The notes beneath the pieces are model-generated. The model did no database searches, was not told the origin of the DNA, and saw nothing but the letters and a program-made list of their open reading frames with translations. Of a DNA stretch of 64,000 bases, positions 9,381 through 20,734 are shown one piece after another. A program made the translations under genes and the position numbers. Position 1 is the first letter of the stretch; each line of letters opens with the position of its first letter. The DNA is from Hemicordylus capensis. Its lineage: Eukaryota; Chordata; Lepidosauria; Squamata; Cordylidae. The stretch spans positions 11,372,501 through 11,436,500 of the forward strand of contig NC_069662.1 in NCBI RefSeq assembly GCF_027244095.1, read 5' to 3'.

Positions 9381-11460
9381 GGGTTGCACATTTTGTATTT
9401 TTTCTGTTTCAATTTGTACCAAATCCGAATCAACCCCATTTTCTATTTTGTCCAAAATTAAGCCTTCTGAATCACCCCAGTTTTGTTCTGTATCCGAATT
9501 AATCCAAATGCAAATCCGAATTAATTCAGATTTAAAAATGGGTCACATGGTCAAAAGAGTGGGTGGAGATTATAGTGCCCAATGAGTGGAAGCTACCACA
9601 AAAATTTCAAAGGAATTGGGCAAAATGCTGATTTTTGGTGAATTTTTGAAGTTTGCTCATCTTTCAGATTTCCCCCATATGGTATGATGGAGGTTTCAGG
9701 AAAAGTATAGCTTCACATGGGGGGCGGGTGGCCCAGTGTAGAGTGTGGTTGGTGGTAGTGCCCAGTTGGTACAAGGAAGCTACCACAATTTTTCAGAGGA
9801 ATTTGGAAAACGGCTGATTTTTAAAGAATTAATGAAGTTACGCGTCTTTCAGATTTTACTCGTAGGGTATAATGGAGGTTTATGCAGTCCCATAACTCCA
9901 CTTGAGGGGCACTGGGGTGGCCCAGAGCAAGTGGTAGTGTAGTGCACATAGGATGCCAACCACCCACAAGGGTTGCCAACCCATGAAGTACAGGGTTTTG
10001 TTGTTCTAGAGGTGTTCTAAGAGTAGATTACCTAGTAGCATATGCGAGTGGATTCATGGTCATTCATTAAAAATCTTATTTACTACCAGAGAATCTAAAC
10101 GCAACACCTCAGAAACAACAAAGCCCAGTACCCCAATGGGTTAGCAATCCAGGGGGATGGTTGGCACCCTCTGTGAACTACACCACCACTCGCTTCAGGC
10201 CATCCCAGTGCCCCCCAGGTGGAGTTATGGGGCTGCTGAAACCTCCATTATTCCCTATGGTGAAAAATCTTAAAGACACATAAACTTCAAAACTTCCTAA
10301 GAAATCAGCCCTTTGCCCTATTTGGAATCTGGGTGCACTACCTTTGGGGCACTGCCACCCAACCCACTGTTTTGCCCCTGAAGCCCCACATAAACAAGTT
10401 CAAAGAGTTAAGAGAATGATGAATGACACGATATTTTGGCACAGTTATTTGAGAATTTTGCAGTGGGGGTGAGCCTGTCCTGTGGCACTAGCACAGCAAC
10501 ACAACCCATTTGTGGATTCAAGCAATCTTTCAATAAAAACACTCCCTCCCCATTGAACAGTGACCACAGGTCATTTGAGATAGCATGATAGACCAATGAA
10601 CTGCCTTGGTACTATGGAACAGCTTCAAATGTTCATTTAACTGAAGTGGAATAAGCCGTAGCCTAAACAAATCAGCCTACTGTTCAGAATTGTTGAGATT
10701 CATCATCACTGCATTTAAGAAAGTGCAAAACCATAGATCATGGTTACAAGAAAGAGAGAAGCAACTAAGATTCCTGGGGATGTCAATAGATTGACAGGGG
10801 TATTCTCCACCCCCTTCGTTTTGTCTCCTGCAGTCTCATGTGGATGACCTGTCCATGCAATGGCAAAAGTTGTGAACCACTGGCTTAGACATCATGTCCC
10901 ACCAAATTACATTTTGGCCTAAATTACATTAGACTGCTCAACTTGGGTAACAAAACTTAGACATCACTATAACTCATAAAAATCAGAAGAAAAACAATAT
11001 AGCTCTTCAAAAGACCCCTAAACCTTTCTAAACCTTTGGAAAGAAAAACCTGTGTAATTTCAGAACTTTCCTAACCAGCTTCTCGAAAAGCTTCTCCACA
11101 CATTTTATACCATGGCTTTTAGCAACTTTGGAATTGCTTTGAGTTCCCAAAGATATTTGGGTATTTCTGTCTCAAAATGCTGTCTTCCAAATCCCTTTGC
11201 AAGCTCAGTTTGCATTTCATTCACACTGAATACAACACATACTTAACTAAACCATTCACGCTCAACAGCTTTTTGCATATCTTATCTTCTGCTCATCACT
11301 CAGTGCCTCAGCTGGATTGGAGGGAGTCAGATAAGTCAATTTCAATTGCAATGCTTTTCCAAAGTTTTAATTCTTGATTTTGTTTTGGTTACAAAACCTC
11401 CGAAATTGCCATTTTCAGGCACAAAACGTTTTGTACCCGAATCGAAATGCACAAGCCTTC
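9381..11460. mobile_element. Large foldback/TIR element, decayed
   Basis: The left end reads AGGGTTGCACATTTTGTATT and the right end, inverted, AGGCTTGTGCATTTCGATTC. Inside, blocks resembling 9640-9960 recur inverted at 10140-10400 (both contain 'CCTCCAT(C)AT' and a GGGGCACTG block). The same interior sequence family makes up 42640-43636. It looks like a non-autonomous DNA transposon with a GTGCA-containing end. No transposase frame was recognised, and the exact ends are uncertain. Confidence 0.5.
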
Positions 11461-11582
11461 TTACAATGCTTCACATGTGCCCCTCCTTCGGCAGTGTCAA
11501 CTGTGTTGTTTTTCAACCGCATTAGCTAACCAATCCTTGCTCCCACCAAGCTGTATCAGTAGCTCCCACACAGGAACAAAAT

Positions 11583-11797
11583 AACATAAGAGCAGCCCTA
11601 CTGGATCAGGCCCAAGGCCAATCTCGTCCAACATCCTGATTCCCACAGTGGAGCCTCTGGGAAGCCCACAAACCAGGAGATGGAGGCATAGCTTTTCTGC
11701 TGCTGTTGCTCCCCTGCAATCAGTATTTGGAGGTGTCCTGCTTCTGAACCTGGAGATAGCGTAGAGCCATCAACACTAGTAGCTACTGATAAGACAT
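11583..11797 (-). repeat. CR1 LINE 3' end
   Basis: On the plus strand it begins ACATAAGAGCAGCCCTACTG, GATCAGGCCCAAGG, then 'CCTCTGGGAAGCCCACAAAC' and ends near 'AGTAGCTACTGAT'. This is the inverted 3' untranslated end of CR1 elements, as remembered from reptiles and birds. Non-coding remnant. Confidence 0.75.
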
Positions 11798-12044
11798 GGA
11801 AACAGTGTAGTAAAACATGGCCCTGAGAAGCATTTCATTCAGCATTCTGAATGAGAAAAGAGCTCAAGCCTTTAAAAAATAAATAAATCCAATTTTCCCT
11901 AGAAAAGGGGGAGGAGGCTTTGGACAGTGCTTGAATGTTTTTAATTCCCCCCACACAAAGGGTGTCACATCTCTAGTCCAAACAAAAAAAAAACTCTAGA
12001 AAATCCAGTGAAGCATTCAGAGTAGGCAACTCCTGGCCAGTGCC

Positions 12045-13016
12045 TCAACTAATGCACCAAGAGGTCAAAGCTAAACCATTTTGTTCACATTTCCTTCTTT
12101 GCAACACTCTGGCCATAGCCCCATGGACATCCTTGTTCCTTAGGGTGTAAATGATAGGGTTGAACAAGGGAGTAACTGCAACGTAAAAGACAGCAATTTG
12201 TTTTTCAAGATCAGGGGACCCACCTGACCGGGGCTTCATGTACACAGACATGGCAGTGCCATAGAAGATGGTAACTATCACCAGGTGGGAACCGCACGTG
12301 GAGAAAGCCTTGTGCTGACTGGCAGATGACCGCATTCGTATGATGGAGGACAGAATGAGCATGTAAGATGTGAAGATAACAGACAGGGGACCAAGGAAGA
12401 CCACTGCAGAGTTTACAAACATGATTGCCTCGGTGATGCGGGTATCACCACATGCCAGTTTCAGCACCATTGGCTGTTCACACATGAAGTGGTTTATGTG
12501 ACTAGGGCCACAGAAGGGGTGGCGAAAGGTACAACTCACATCAATTGTAGCAATGAGGAAGCCTACTGCCCAGGAAGCTATGGCAAGCTGCCGTTGTCTC
12601 CATCTGTGCATTATAGCAACATATAGCAGAGGACAGCATATAGCCAAGTAGCGGTCATAGGCCATGACAGCCAGCAGAAGGCATTCAACACAACCCATAG
12701 CTGCCCCAAAGTACATCTGGGCAGCACAGCGTCCAAAGGAAATGACTCCACTTCCAGACAGGAGGTTTGCCAGCATCTGGGGTATGCTGGCAGAGACATA
12801 ACAGATCTCCAGGATGGAGAGGTTCATCAGGAAGAAGTACATGGGCATGTGGAGATGAGAGTCCATTCGCACCAGCAAGATGATCACCAGATTCTCCACA
12901 ACAGTCAGGATGTAGATGATGAGGATGATCACAAAGAGCAGAATCTGTGTCTTTCGTTGGCTGGAGAGTCCCACAAAGATAAATTCTTTGATAGAAGTTT
13001 GGTTCCCAGGCCCCAT
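12045..13016 (-). CDS. Olfactory receptor 2, class II, intact
   Basis: 323 residues, in the same register as receptor 1 with a C-terminal tail about nine residues longer. NQT glycosylation site at 5-7, MPMYFFL at 57-63 (Met replaces the usual Thr57), MAYDRYLAIC at 118-127, Cys 97/162/169/179/189 in the extracellular loops, KAFSTCGSHL at 236-245, PLFNPIIYTLRNKD at 283-296 with Phe285 for Leu. TM1 has VVENL instead of the usual GNL, shared only with receptor 3; the two also share FVGLSSQRKTQ near residue 14 and form one sister pair. The ATG follows a TAG acceptor (13029-13031) by 12 nt. Non-coding module b lies about 2.1 kb upstream. Confidence 0.97.
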   Translation of the reverse strand: MGPGNQTSIKEFIFVGLSSQRKTQILLFVIILIIYILTVVENLVIILLVRMDSHLHMPMYFFLMNLSILEICYVSASIPQMLANLLSGSGVISFGRCAAQMYFGAAMGCVECLLLAVMAYDRYLAICCPLLYVAIMHRWRQRQLAIASWAVGFLIATIDVSCTFRHPFCGPSHINHFMCEQPMVLKLACGDTRITEAIMFVNSAVVFLGPLSVIFTSYMLILSSIIRMRSSASQHKAFSTCGSHLVIVTIFYGTAMSVYMKPRSGGSPDLEKQIAVFYVAVTPLFNPIIYTLRNKDVHGAMARVLQRRKCEQNGLALTSWCIS

Positions 13017-15124
13017 CCTGACTTCTTGCTAGCAGACAAATGATAAAAATGGGGAGCAGTGACTTCCTTTGAGAAATGGACAACCCTAGAACAAACCATG
13101 CATTTCCCCACGTGAACCCCATAGGAAACCCAAGATTAACCCACCAAATGCAGCATCACTAACTCAGTCTGAAACATAACAGGATTCCACAGTCCTTTAT
13201 CGAAATAGATCACATAACCATTATTCTAAGGGGTACTCCACTCTCATGTCTGGTTGGGTTCCATTACTTTTTGTCATGATGTAGTTGTTATCACCATGAT
13301 TAGTTGTCTGAACTAATTTTGTTTGGGTTTGTAGTCTTCTTGAGGTTTCATTAGACCCATGTGTTGGGGGGTAAATGTCATTTCAGTACAGAATTAAGTA
13401 ACGAATTACTGTGTGTTCACACCATTGCAAACATCCACATTTACACCATGGCCCAGTGCCTGTTATGACATGAGGCCATCAACATAATTTCATGCTTGTT
13501 CATCCTCAAATCTCTTTCTCATTCTCACATCTCTCTACATGGAACTCCTAATGCATCTTCTCTCCAGTAATGTTTCCAGGGAGACAACAGAAGTCTGCCT
13601 TTGGACAGGCAGAACAGCATTCGCAGTATGTTGAAGGTGCCCCCCGTCCGTGATCAGGCAAGGGACAGCTTCAACCTAACGGTGCCTTGCAGTCTGGCAA
13701 GGCAGTGGGCTAGGAAGGCAAGACAGGTAGTAGGCAACAAGGCAGGCTCAAGGCATCAGGTAAGCAAAGGAGACTCTAGCCCAGGGTTGGGCAAACCTGA
13801 CCCTCAGCTGTTGTTGAGCTTCAACTCCCATCATTCTCAGCCATGAGTTATAATGAGATAAGGAAAAACAGGCAGGTGGCATCCTTATGAATTACTCCGT
13901 AAGATGTGAAATAACATTCAATTTTGTCTGAATGAGTGCAAAGGCAATGGGATGATTACCAACCACTGGTGGCAACCATTTTGACTACTGGATCTTTTAA
14001 TTCAATTCAATTTAATTTGGCTCTCTTAACTTTGTGTGCCGTGCCCTTTGTTCTCATACATATAAGAGTCTTTAATGAGATATGTTGATTAAAATACATC
14101 TTGGGCAGATTCAGATGACACCATCTGAGTGGCAATTCAACATGAGACAACATGATCCTCATAATGTGGATTACTTACTAGAAAAGGTAATAAGAAAGAT
14201 AAAGTATTCAACCAAACAACTAAGCAAAAACATTTGCAATGCTGCTCCAATTGAATGAATTACATCAGCCAAAGCCAGATAATTAAGTGGCAAAAAAAGC
14301 CTCTAATGAACAAACGATGCCAAAAATCTTAGTACTTGTTAATTATGTAGTTAGACTTTTACAATGGCAACAATAAGGACAATTTTCTACTACAATTTTC
14401 CAGCTAAGGATGGGTCCCATAAGGAAAGGAGATTAGGAGCAGTGGAAGAAAGAAAATACTCAAGGGTTAAATGTTTTCATTGAATGTTGTTGGCTGGTAA
14501 TCACTAAGAAACATTGTTAGTATCAAGAGAGGTTAAGAAAGAAAAGTTACAGGAAAAGGCATTTGTCATAAATCCTTTTAAAAAGCTCCTTTTGAAGAAA
14601 AAAGCATATAAAAGGTTTGCAGGGAAGAATCAGTACTACATATTTTGCTAAGAAATCCCATCTTTGTACAAGAGAAACTACTGAAATTAGTACATTTCAT
14701 GGAGAGAGATCTCCACAAAGTTTAAGGATTTGAGCAGAGGAGATGATTCTACGATGGTCAAAATACCTGTTGAATCAACATAGTTAAATCATGGACATAA
14801 TTCCAAATGGCAGAATATAATATAGACTTGCATTTGGGGCGGTATACAAATGTGTTAAATAAAATATAATAAACCTTACCTTTATTTTACTCTGGAATGT
14901 TCCTCCACAGCAATGTATTTGATTTTTCCCACCTGCTTACATTAAACAGAACAGCACCTACACATTTCATTTTCTAGTAAAAGAACTTGGCCAACCATTA
15001 GGGAACAACATAGGACTGTTAGTAACTTCTGGAGCAACACTGTCTTTCATTTAAGGACTACTGGAGGAGGGTTCCCTCTTGCTACTTTAATAAGACTCAC
15101 TGGATGCCAATGTTCTGCTGCCCT
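13017..15124. other. Upstream region of receptor 2, mostly unique
   Basis: Holds the acceptor at 13029-13031, half of a hAT-like element (13782-13846) and a LINE-tail scrap at about 14835-14870. The stretch 13847-14830 is AT-rich without recognisable genes; parts of it (14140-14640) resemble 23280-23720 upstream of receptor 3, so it belongs to the ancient duplication of receptors 2 and 3. Confidence 0.55.
13782..13846. mobile_element. hAT-like MITE, one end only
   Basis: CAGGGTTGGGCAAACCTGAC plus 'CTTCAACTCCCATCATTCTC' match one arm of the palindromic elements at 2378-2513 and 21318-21455. The second arm is absent. Confidence 0.6.
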
Positions 15125-15945
15125 CTGCTAGGAGAGTGAAATGTCCTCCACTAGGAGAGTGAAAGCATCTAGAATATCATTGCCATTAAATGGGAAGGAC
15201 CAAAGACCTTCTAGATGATAATTATGAAGATCCCTTCCCTTATACCAAATTAGACCATCACTACGTCACTTCAGGCACTCATATTGATAACTTGATGGAA
15301 GAGTCTTCCATATTACTGGCTGGGTATATACTACTTAGCTTGCTAGTGCTGGCAATTCCAGTCTCAATGCAAAGGAGGCTAGAAGAAAATCCGAACAGTC
15401 AGTTCTTCTGAGGAGGGCCCTGGCTCTTGGACTGTGAGGGAACTTCTTTAAATGGTCCTTTTAGCTTAACACCATCTCTTTTGACTGGGAGCCGTTCTCC
15501 AGGCCTCAGGTCTAGCTCCTTCCATGCTTTGTTAACCTGAGATGCTTTTACTGGGGATCCTAAGGACCTTATAAAGGGAAAGTAATGGTTTCTCCATCAA
15601 CCTCTGCTTAACTGGTGCTTCTCAGCCTGCTCTTTAAGGCCTTCAAAGGTGAGGACCAGCACAACTTTCTTCTTAAACTGCATACCTATTCTCATGTTAG
15701 AAGACAGAGTGCGTGCCAGCTGATTCGCCCCCTATGGCTTGTCTTAGTCTTGAAAAGTGGTTGGATAATAAAGACTTTGGACCTACTCTGCAGGGAGTCC
15801 TGCAATCCCTTTGGTGTTTCCTGCTGGATCAATAGCAATTTGTTTGTTGCATATCTCAAGAGCTTAGTAGAACATGACTGAAAAGAGTATCTTGGCATTG
15901 TACCTTTTTCTTTCCTTCCCCAGTTCAAGTTTTCCAACATTTTTC
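15125..15945 (-). promoter_or_regulatory. Intergenic OR module, copy b (receptor 2)
   Basis: Homologous to 24425-25000 and to the later copies: 'AGCATCTAGAATATC', a homeodomain-like ATAATTATGAAGATCC (15218-15233), 'TACTGGCTGG', 'TCTTTTGACTGGGAGC', 'AGATGCTTTTACTGGGGATC', 'TGTTAGAAGACAG' and 'AATAAAGACTTTGGA' in that order. It lies about 2.1 kb upstream of receptor 2. OR promoters are known to use homeodomain (TAATTA-like) and EBF sites; the promoter role here is inferred from position and conservation. Its frames (73, 88 codons) are not conserved. Confidence 0.7.
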
Positions 15946-15989
15946 ATGACAAGATGAGATAAAGAAGTTTTAAAAAATTAATTTTTAAA

Positions 15990-16145
15990 AAAATTTCTGG
16001 TACTTCTTTGTATATGGTTGTAATAAATTAATTAGTTTAATGCTTTTAATAGTCATTTTTGTTTTAAATTTGCAAACTGCCCAGAGATTTGTATGTCGGG
16101 CAATATAAAAATGTGTTAAACAAACCAACAAACAAACAAATGAGA
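15990..16145 (+). repeat. LINE 3'-tail remnant
   Basis: 'AAACTGCCCAGAGATTTGTA' and 'GGGCAATATAAAAATGTGTT' then AACAAACCAACAAAC: the same ending as 35985-36035. Confidence 0.6.
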
Positions 16146-16239
16146 CGATCGGGAGTTTTAATTTCTTTTCTTTATGCTCCAACTTTTATCTTGGCAAGTG
16201 GTTTAGTATCACAACCCAATACCATCCCTCCAATACACC

Positions 16240-16289
16240 AATACCAATACACTCCCCCACCTCACCTCACCTCACCCCACCCCACCCAC

Positions 16290-16338
<49 letters not shown>

Positions 16339-16340
16339 AA
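16240..16340 (+). repeat. (TC)n(AC)n compound microsatellite
   Basis: A CACCT-rich stretch leads into about 12 TC units (16290-16314) and about 13 AC units (to 16339). Confidence 0.95.
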
Positions 16341-16541
16341 TCAAACATGACTGCTTTGGTCTTCTGCTCCACTGGGTTATTGGCTTGGACTCTTCCAAGT
16401 CTGGCCACGCACAAACATTTAAATGAGACAAGAGCCTCCTTCAGACATGATAAAAATGTCCTTCTGTAGCCATGTACAGCAGGGCGAAGGGAAAGGGAGT
16501 CTCACCCCTGCTGTATCACTTATGCTCACCTCGCTGCTCAC

Positions 16542-16662
16542 CAGGGGTGTAGCAAGGTTGGAGTGGGCCCAGAGACAAGATTTTAAAATGCCCCCCCCTC
16601 ACTGAAGCTCAGCTCATGAAGTAAAGAAATCTTAAATGAGGCTAAATAGTGGTAACAAAAAG

Positions 16663-16701
<39 letters not shown>

Positions 16702-16940
16702 TCCTAAATTATTTTTTTTTAAGGTTTTGTAAATTGTGGATGATGCAAGTCATTGAATGGTACTAGAGAAAGACCTGCTGTTCTGGTAGCTCCAGGTCTT
16801 AACATTCACATCAATTTGGGAGGATGAATACAACCGAAGGAAGCCCGGGCAGGTGTGCGGCTGGGGGAGTCAGTCATGTGACTTGCCTCAGGGGCCCCCA
16901 GACAACTGTCTCCCCTTGCACTATTATAGTTAGGCCCCTG
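16542..16940. mobile_element. hAT-type non-autonomous element, 399 bp
   Basis: Terminal repeats CAGGGGTGTAGC / inverted CAGGGGCCTAAC, and a perfect 8-bp target duplication CTGCTCAC at 16534-16541 and 16941-16948. The interior includes a (TG)n run at 16664-16699 and no coding frame of note. Confidence 0.9.
16664..16699 (+). repeat. (TG)n microsatellite inside a hAT element
   Basis: About 18 uninterrupted TG units. Confidence 0.95.
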
Positions 16941-17089
16941 CTGCTCACACTTACAGTGGGCTCTTCTGAGAAGGAGAGCCCTACCTGTTATGACAGGCAC
17001 TCCCATGATTGGAAGACTTGATCAGTCATGGGAGTGCCCATCATCATGGGTGGGGCTCTGTCCTCTTCAGACAAGCTGCACTGTTAAGT

Positions 17090-17620
17090 GTATGCAGCCG
17101 GGCATGCAGGTGAGAGATGCCTCAGATGTGGGGGGGGGGGCGTTATTTCGGTCCCAAACAGGGCCCCGTGTCCCTGTTTGGAGCCGAAATCAGCCTGTGC
17201 TGTGTTGGCAGTGCAGCTGGAGTGACCCGCTCCTGGTCTTGCTGCCAATGCAGTGGGGCTGATTGATCTCCCTCTCAAACAGAGCAGTGTGGCCCATTTA
17301 GGAGAGAGATCGGCCCGCACTGCATTGACAGCACAGCCGGAAGAGCTCTCCCTGCCTTTAAGGCCACGCGGCCCTGTTTGGGAGGGAGACCACGTCCCCC
17401 ATGTCTGATGTCAGATGCGGGGGCGTGGCTAGCCGGGCCCCTGCATCTGATGTCAGACGTGGGGGGCGGGGCCAGGGGGCCATGGTGGCGGCCACACCCA
17501 GGCCACCGCCAGCCTCCCTGCACTGCTGCATTATTGCCTGGGCCTATACTTTTCTGTTCTTCATCTCCATACTTTTCTGTTCTTCATCTCCATTGGAAAG
17601 AGATGGGAAAGACATGATAT
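17090..17620. repeat. GC-rich unclassified repeat with strong hairpin
   Basis: Contains a near-perfect 18-bp stem at about 17147-17188 (perfect core CCAAACAGGG ... CCCTGTTTGG around an 8-base loop), two related 'CTGATGTCAGA(T/C)G' blocks at 17405 and 17446, and 'CTTTTCTGTTCTTCATCTCC' twice in tandem (about 17549-17592). Overlapping GC-rich frames on both strands are not credible genes. Probably a non-autonomous DNA transposon; ends not defined. Confidence 0.5.
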
Positions 17621-18160
17621 CTAAATAGATTGCTTGCTATTAATCAGTCCTGTAGTCAGCTTTCCTTGTTAGGTGGGGCAACCACATTTCCAGGTGGAAG
17701 CGGACATTAGGAGGGAGGGAAATGCATCAGCCTCTCCCCTCACTTGTCCTCCATGCAGAGAGAGCACTAACTTACATAACAAGCTATGTAAATGTTGAGT
17801 TAATTGAAAATTCATTATGAACACCACTCATTAATTAAATGACTGAATTCCCCCCCCCCAGTTAACTCTCACTCACTTCTTATTGCAGGTGAACAAACAT
17901 GCTTCTTTATTGTTTGATGGGTTTGAAGAACACAACTAAAATTGAAACTGAATAGCAAAGCAAAGGTTGAGTCTCACTCTAGCCTAGAATAGGAAGTTTC
18001 TAATATGTGACTCTTCAAGCTTCATGTCACCATACAGGATGTTGTTTCAGGATCACCTAAGTAATCCAAGGATGATTGTGATCATGTTAAATCAATCCTG
18101 AATCAGGGTAAATCTTGAATGAGCAGGCCTTTTGTGTCCTCTCACTGGACCTTTGGGGAG
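17621..18160. other. Intergenic, nothing recognised
   Basis: No coding or repeat signal that I can support. Confidence 0.4.
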
Positions 18161-18164
18161 AGCA

Positions 18165-18290
18165 GCAGCGCAGCTGCCATTTTGAATTGTGGTTTTGAAT
18201 TGTTTTAATGTTTTAATTTTTATTTTAAGTTGTTTCATGTTGTAAACTGCCCAGAGACATAGATTTGGGGTGGTGTACAAATGCGGTTCC
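18165..18290 (+). repeat. LINE 3'-tail remnant
   Basis: 'TTGTAAACTGCCCAGAGACA' then 'GGGGTGGTGTACAAATGC': same ending family as 15990-16145. Confidence 0.55.
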
Positions 18291-18977
18291 ATGTAGCAGC
18301 AGTTGGGTAATTGCCACCCAACTTCAGCATATGAGGAATACAAAGGGTTAAAACCCATGAGTCCATGGTGACAGGGTGGCCGGAGATGACCTCTGAGGTC
18401 ATTTCCGGCTGCCATTTCCCAAAAAGGAGCAATTTTGTGGTTCATTAAAGAAAACAGTTCCCCCCTCTGATTAATTGTGGGGAAATGGCAGAATTGGGAT
18501 GGGGTGGGGGTGCAATCCTAGACAACTAGAGACTTGCAGAGGATAGTAGGGCACTTTTTCCATGCGTGTGTGTGTGTGTGTGTTGCTGATATTTGCCCTT
18601 TTCTCCAGCCCCACGCCCCCGCCCACCCATAATCATTGACTTAATGCCCCAGTATCCTCAGCTCCATTATCCACAGTTACGTTTTCCACAGGAAATGCTG
18701 CAGAAAATGATGTTGACAAAAATAGATCTAATACATTTTTAACAGACTTCTAAGCTAAGGGTCTTGTATTTTACTTCTAATGTAAGGACGTATGATAAGG
18801 CTTGTGTAAACTGCCAAATTATTCTCAGCATTAGAAAACTGATAGTAGACTGTCTCTCCCACCCACCCACCCCCAGCCCTAATTTGTCAAAAGTTGGTCA
18901 AATAAGTATCTGGTAAGGACTTTGAATCTACTCCAAAGGGACTGTTCCCATTCCTTTGTTAATTTCTCCTAGGCTTG

Positions 18978-18978
18978 C

Positions 18979-19044
<66 letters not shown>
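18978..19044 (+). repeat. (ATCT)n microsatellite
   Basis: About 16 perfect tetranucleotide units. Confidence 0.98.
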
Positions 19045-19046
<2 letters not shown>

Positions 19047-19347
19047 ATTAAATTCTCACACCACTCCAAACTTCTGTCTCTGTGCAGTTTACAGCAACAT
19101 AAAGCAAATCAAAACAGAAATTAAAACCTCAAAACAATTTAAAACCACAAGTCTAGTTAAAAAGCTTGGGAGAATAAATGTTTCTTTAGAGATCTTTTAG
19201 TAGTTGTCAGGGATGGGGAGGCTCTTATTTCAACAAGGAATGTGTTCCAGCGTCTTGCGGGAGCAACAGAGAAGGACCACCCCTGTGTAGTCACCTGATG
19301 AGCTGGTGGCAACTGCAGACAGACCCCTCAAGATTATCTCAATGGGC
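19045..19347 (-). repeat. LINE 3' end, degenerate
   Basis: Inverted copy of the element also at 35640-36035: on the minus strand 'GCCACCAGCTCATCAGGTGA', 'AATAAGAGCCTCCCCATC', then a T-rich 3' UTR and 'CTGCACAGAGACAGAAG'. Adjacent to the ATCT run, which may be its tail. Confidence 0.6.
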
Positions 19348-19348
19348 A

Positions 19349-20237
19349 ATATTTATTTATTTATTTATTACATTTTATATCCCACTCTTCCTCCAAGGAG
19401 CCCAGAGCGGGGTACTCAGAGGCGTAACGGGGGGAAAAGGCGCCCAGGGCAAGCTCTGCCCCTGAAATTGCGCCCCCGCCCCCCCGGCCGCCCACATACC
19501 TGCGCCCCCCTGGGCTGGCCAGAGTGAGCGCAGCGGTGGCGGGTGGCGGCAGATCGCGCAGCGGTGGCGGGCTGCGGTGGGAGTGAGCGCGGCGGCGGCG
19601 GGCGGCGGCGGATTGCCGAGTGCGGCGGTGGTGGGCGGTGATCCAGTGCGGCGTTGGCGGGCGGCGGCGGATCGGCGAGTGTGGCGGTGGTGGGCGGCGG
19701 CGGATCGCTGGCCGAGTGCAGCAGAGCGATGCCGAGGCCTGCCGTCTGGCCCGGCGTCGCTTCCCAACTGTGAGGTACGCCTGCGCAGTTCATCTATCGC
19801 CGCACTGGATCGCCGCCCGCCGCCGCCGCACTCGGCGATCCGCCGCCGCCCGCCACCGCCACACTGGATCGCCTCCCGCCACCGCCGCACTTGGCGATCC
19901 GCCACCACCCGCCGCCACCGCGCTCATTCCCGCCGCCCACCACCACCGACGACGCGCAATCCGGGGGGGTCGGGGGGCCTGCCACTTTTTGGCGCCCCCA
20001 CACGTGACCCACCAGAGTGGTGCCCAGGGCACGTGCCCTGCCTGCCCCCCCTATCGCTATGCCTCTGGAGGTACTACATACTTAGGTTTCTCCTCACAAC
20101 AACCCTGTGAAGTAGGTTAGGCTGAGAGAGAAGTGACTGGCCCAGAGTCACCCAGCAAGTCTCATGGCTGAATGGGGATTGGAACTCGGGTCTCCCTGGT
20201 CCTAGTCCAGCACTCTAACCACTACATACCTCCACCT
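19349..20237 (-). repeat. Sauria-type SINE split by a hAT element
   Basis: The tail half is 19349-19416 (ATTT units, 'TATATCCCACTCTTCCTCC') and the head half 20068-20237 ('CTCACAACAACCCTGTGAAG', 'ACTGGCCCAGAGTCACCCAG', 'TCCAGCACTCTAACCACTAC'). The two join cleanly if 19417-20067 and one copy of the duplicated octamer are removed. Confidence 0.85.
19417..20067. mobile_element. hAT-type element with inverted GC-rich arms
   Basis: Ends CAGAGGCGTAACGG and, inverted, CAGAGGCATAGCGA match the ends of the larger element at 45039-46618. The flanking octamers GGGGTACT and GAGGTACT differ at one base. The interior has two CGG-rich minisatellite arms in opposite orientation: about 19525-19730 carries GGCGGCGGATCG-type units and about 19795-19945 their reverse complement. 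The long open frames on both strands (up to 177 codons) come from this stop-poor repeat and are not genes. Confidence 0.85.
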
Positions 20238-20440
20238 CTGGGATGTCTCATGGGTTTAATATACCCAAACTGAAAATATCAATTAGTTTTAATTTCTTCC
20301 CATTGCTTCCATGATACAGGTTTCATACAGTTTGCAAAGATTTTTTTTTTTACAAAGGAGAAGAATGGAGACCTGTGAGCTTTTAATATGTAGAGTATGT
20401 GCTTGTTGTATGTCTCCAACTAGCCTATAAAGAGCTGAGA

Positions 20441-20734
20441 ATGGTACTTTCTAGTCCAGTCCAATCCACATTTACTCAGAATTAAGCCAATTGTAATTAG
20501 AGTTAATTGGAAGTAACGGTGTAAACTTACACTGTAATCTTATGCATGTTGACGTGGAAGTAAGTGCCACAGTGTACAGCGGAATCTAATTCCATGTAGG
20601 TGTATATAGGATTGCAAAAAAAGTGTATCTTGAGTACAACTTTATAATAGCATAGAACCCTTCCATAGTGTATCTTTGTCACATACTGTATCAGAATAAC
20701 TTTGAACAAACCAAGTCACATGGAATCCATACAG
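20441..20734. other. Intergenic, nothing recognised
   Basis: No gene or repeat supported. Confidence 0.4.

Larger units (their letters stand above)
18735..20440 (-). repeat. Intergenic OR module, copy j, split by insertions
   Basis: 18735-18975 carries 'ATTCTCAGCATTAGAAAACT' and 'GGACTTTGAATCTACTCC' blocks matching 15670-15800. The module resumes at about 20385 with 'GTGCTTGTTGTATGTCTC', matching 588-605 of copy a. Between them lie a microsatellite, a LINE 3' end, a SINE and a hAT-type element. It has no receptor of its own nearby, so its gene was probably lost. Confidence 0.6.

Noticed and set aside
14140-14640. Possible conserved enhancer shared with 23280-23720
   Set aside because: The similarity is moderate and continuous with the duplicated flanks of receptors 2 and 3, so common descent explains it without selection.
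19375-20120. Long open frames (up to 177 codons) on both strands, Arg/Pro/Gly/Ala-rich
   Set aside because: They lie within CGG-type minisatellite arms of a hAT element; stop codons are rare there by composition. No domain, and open in several frames at once.
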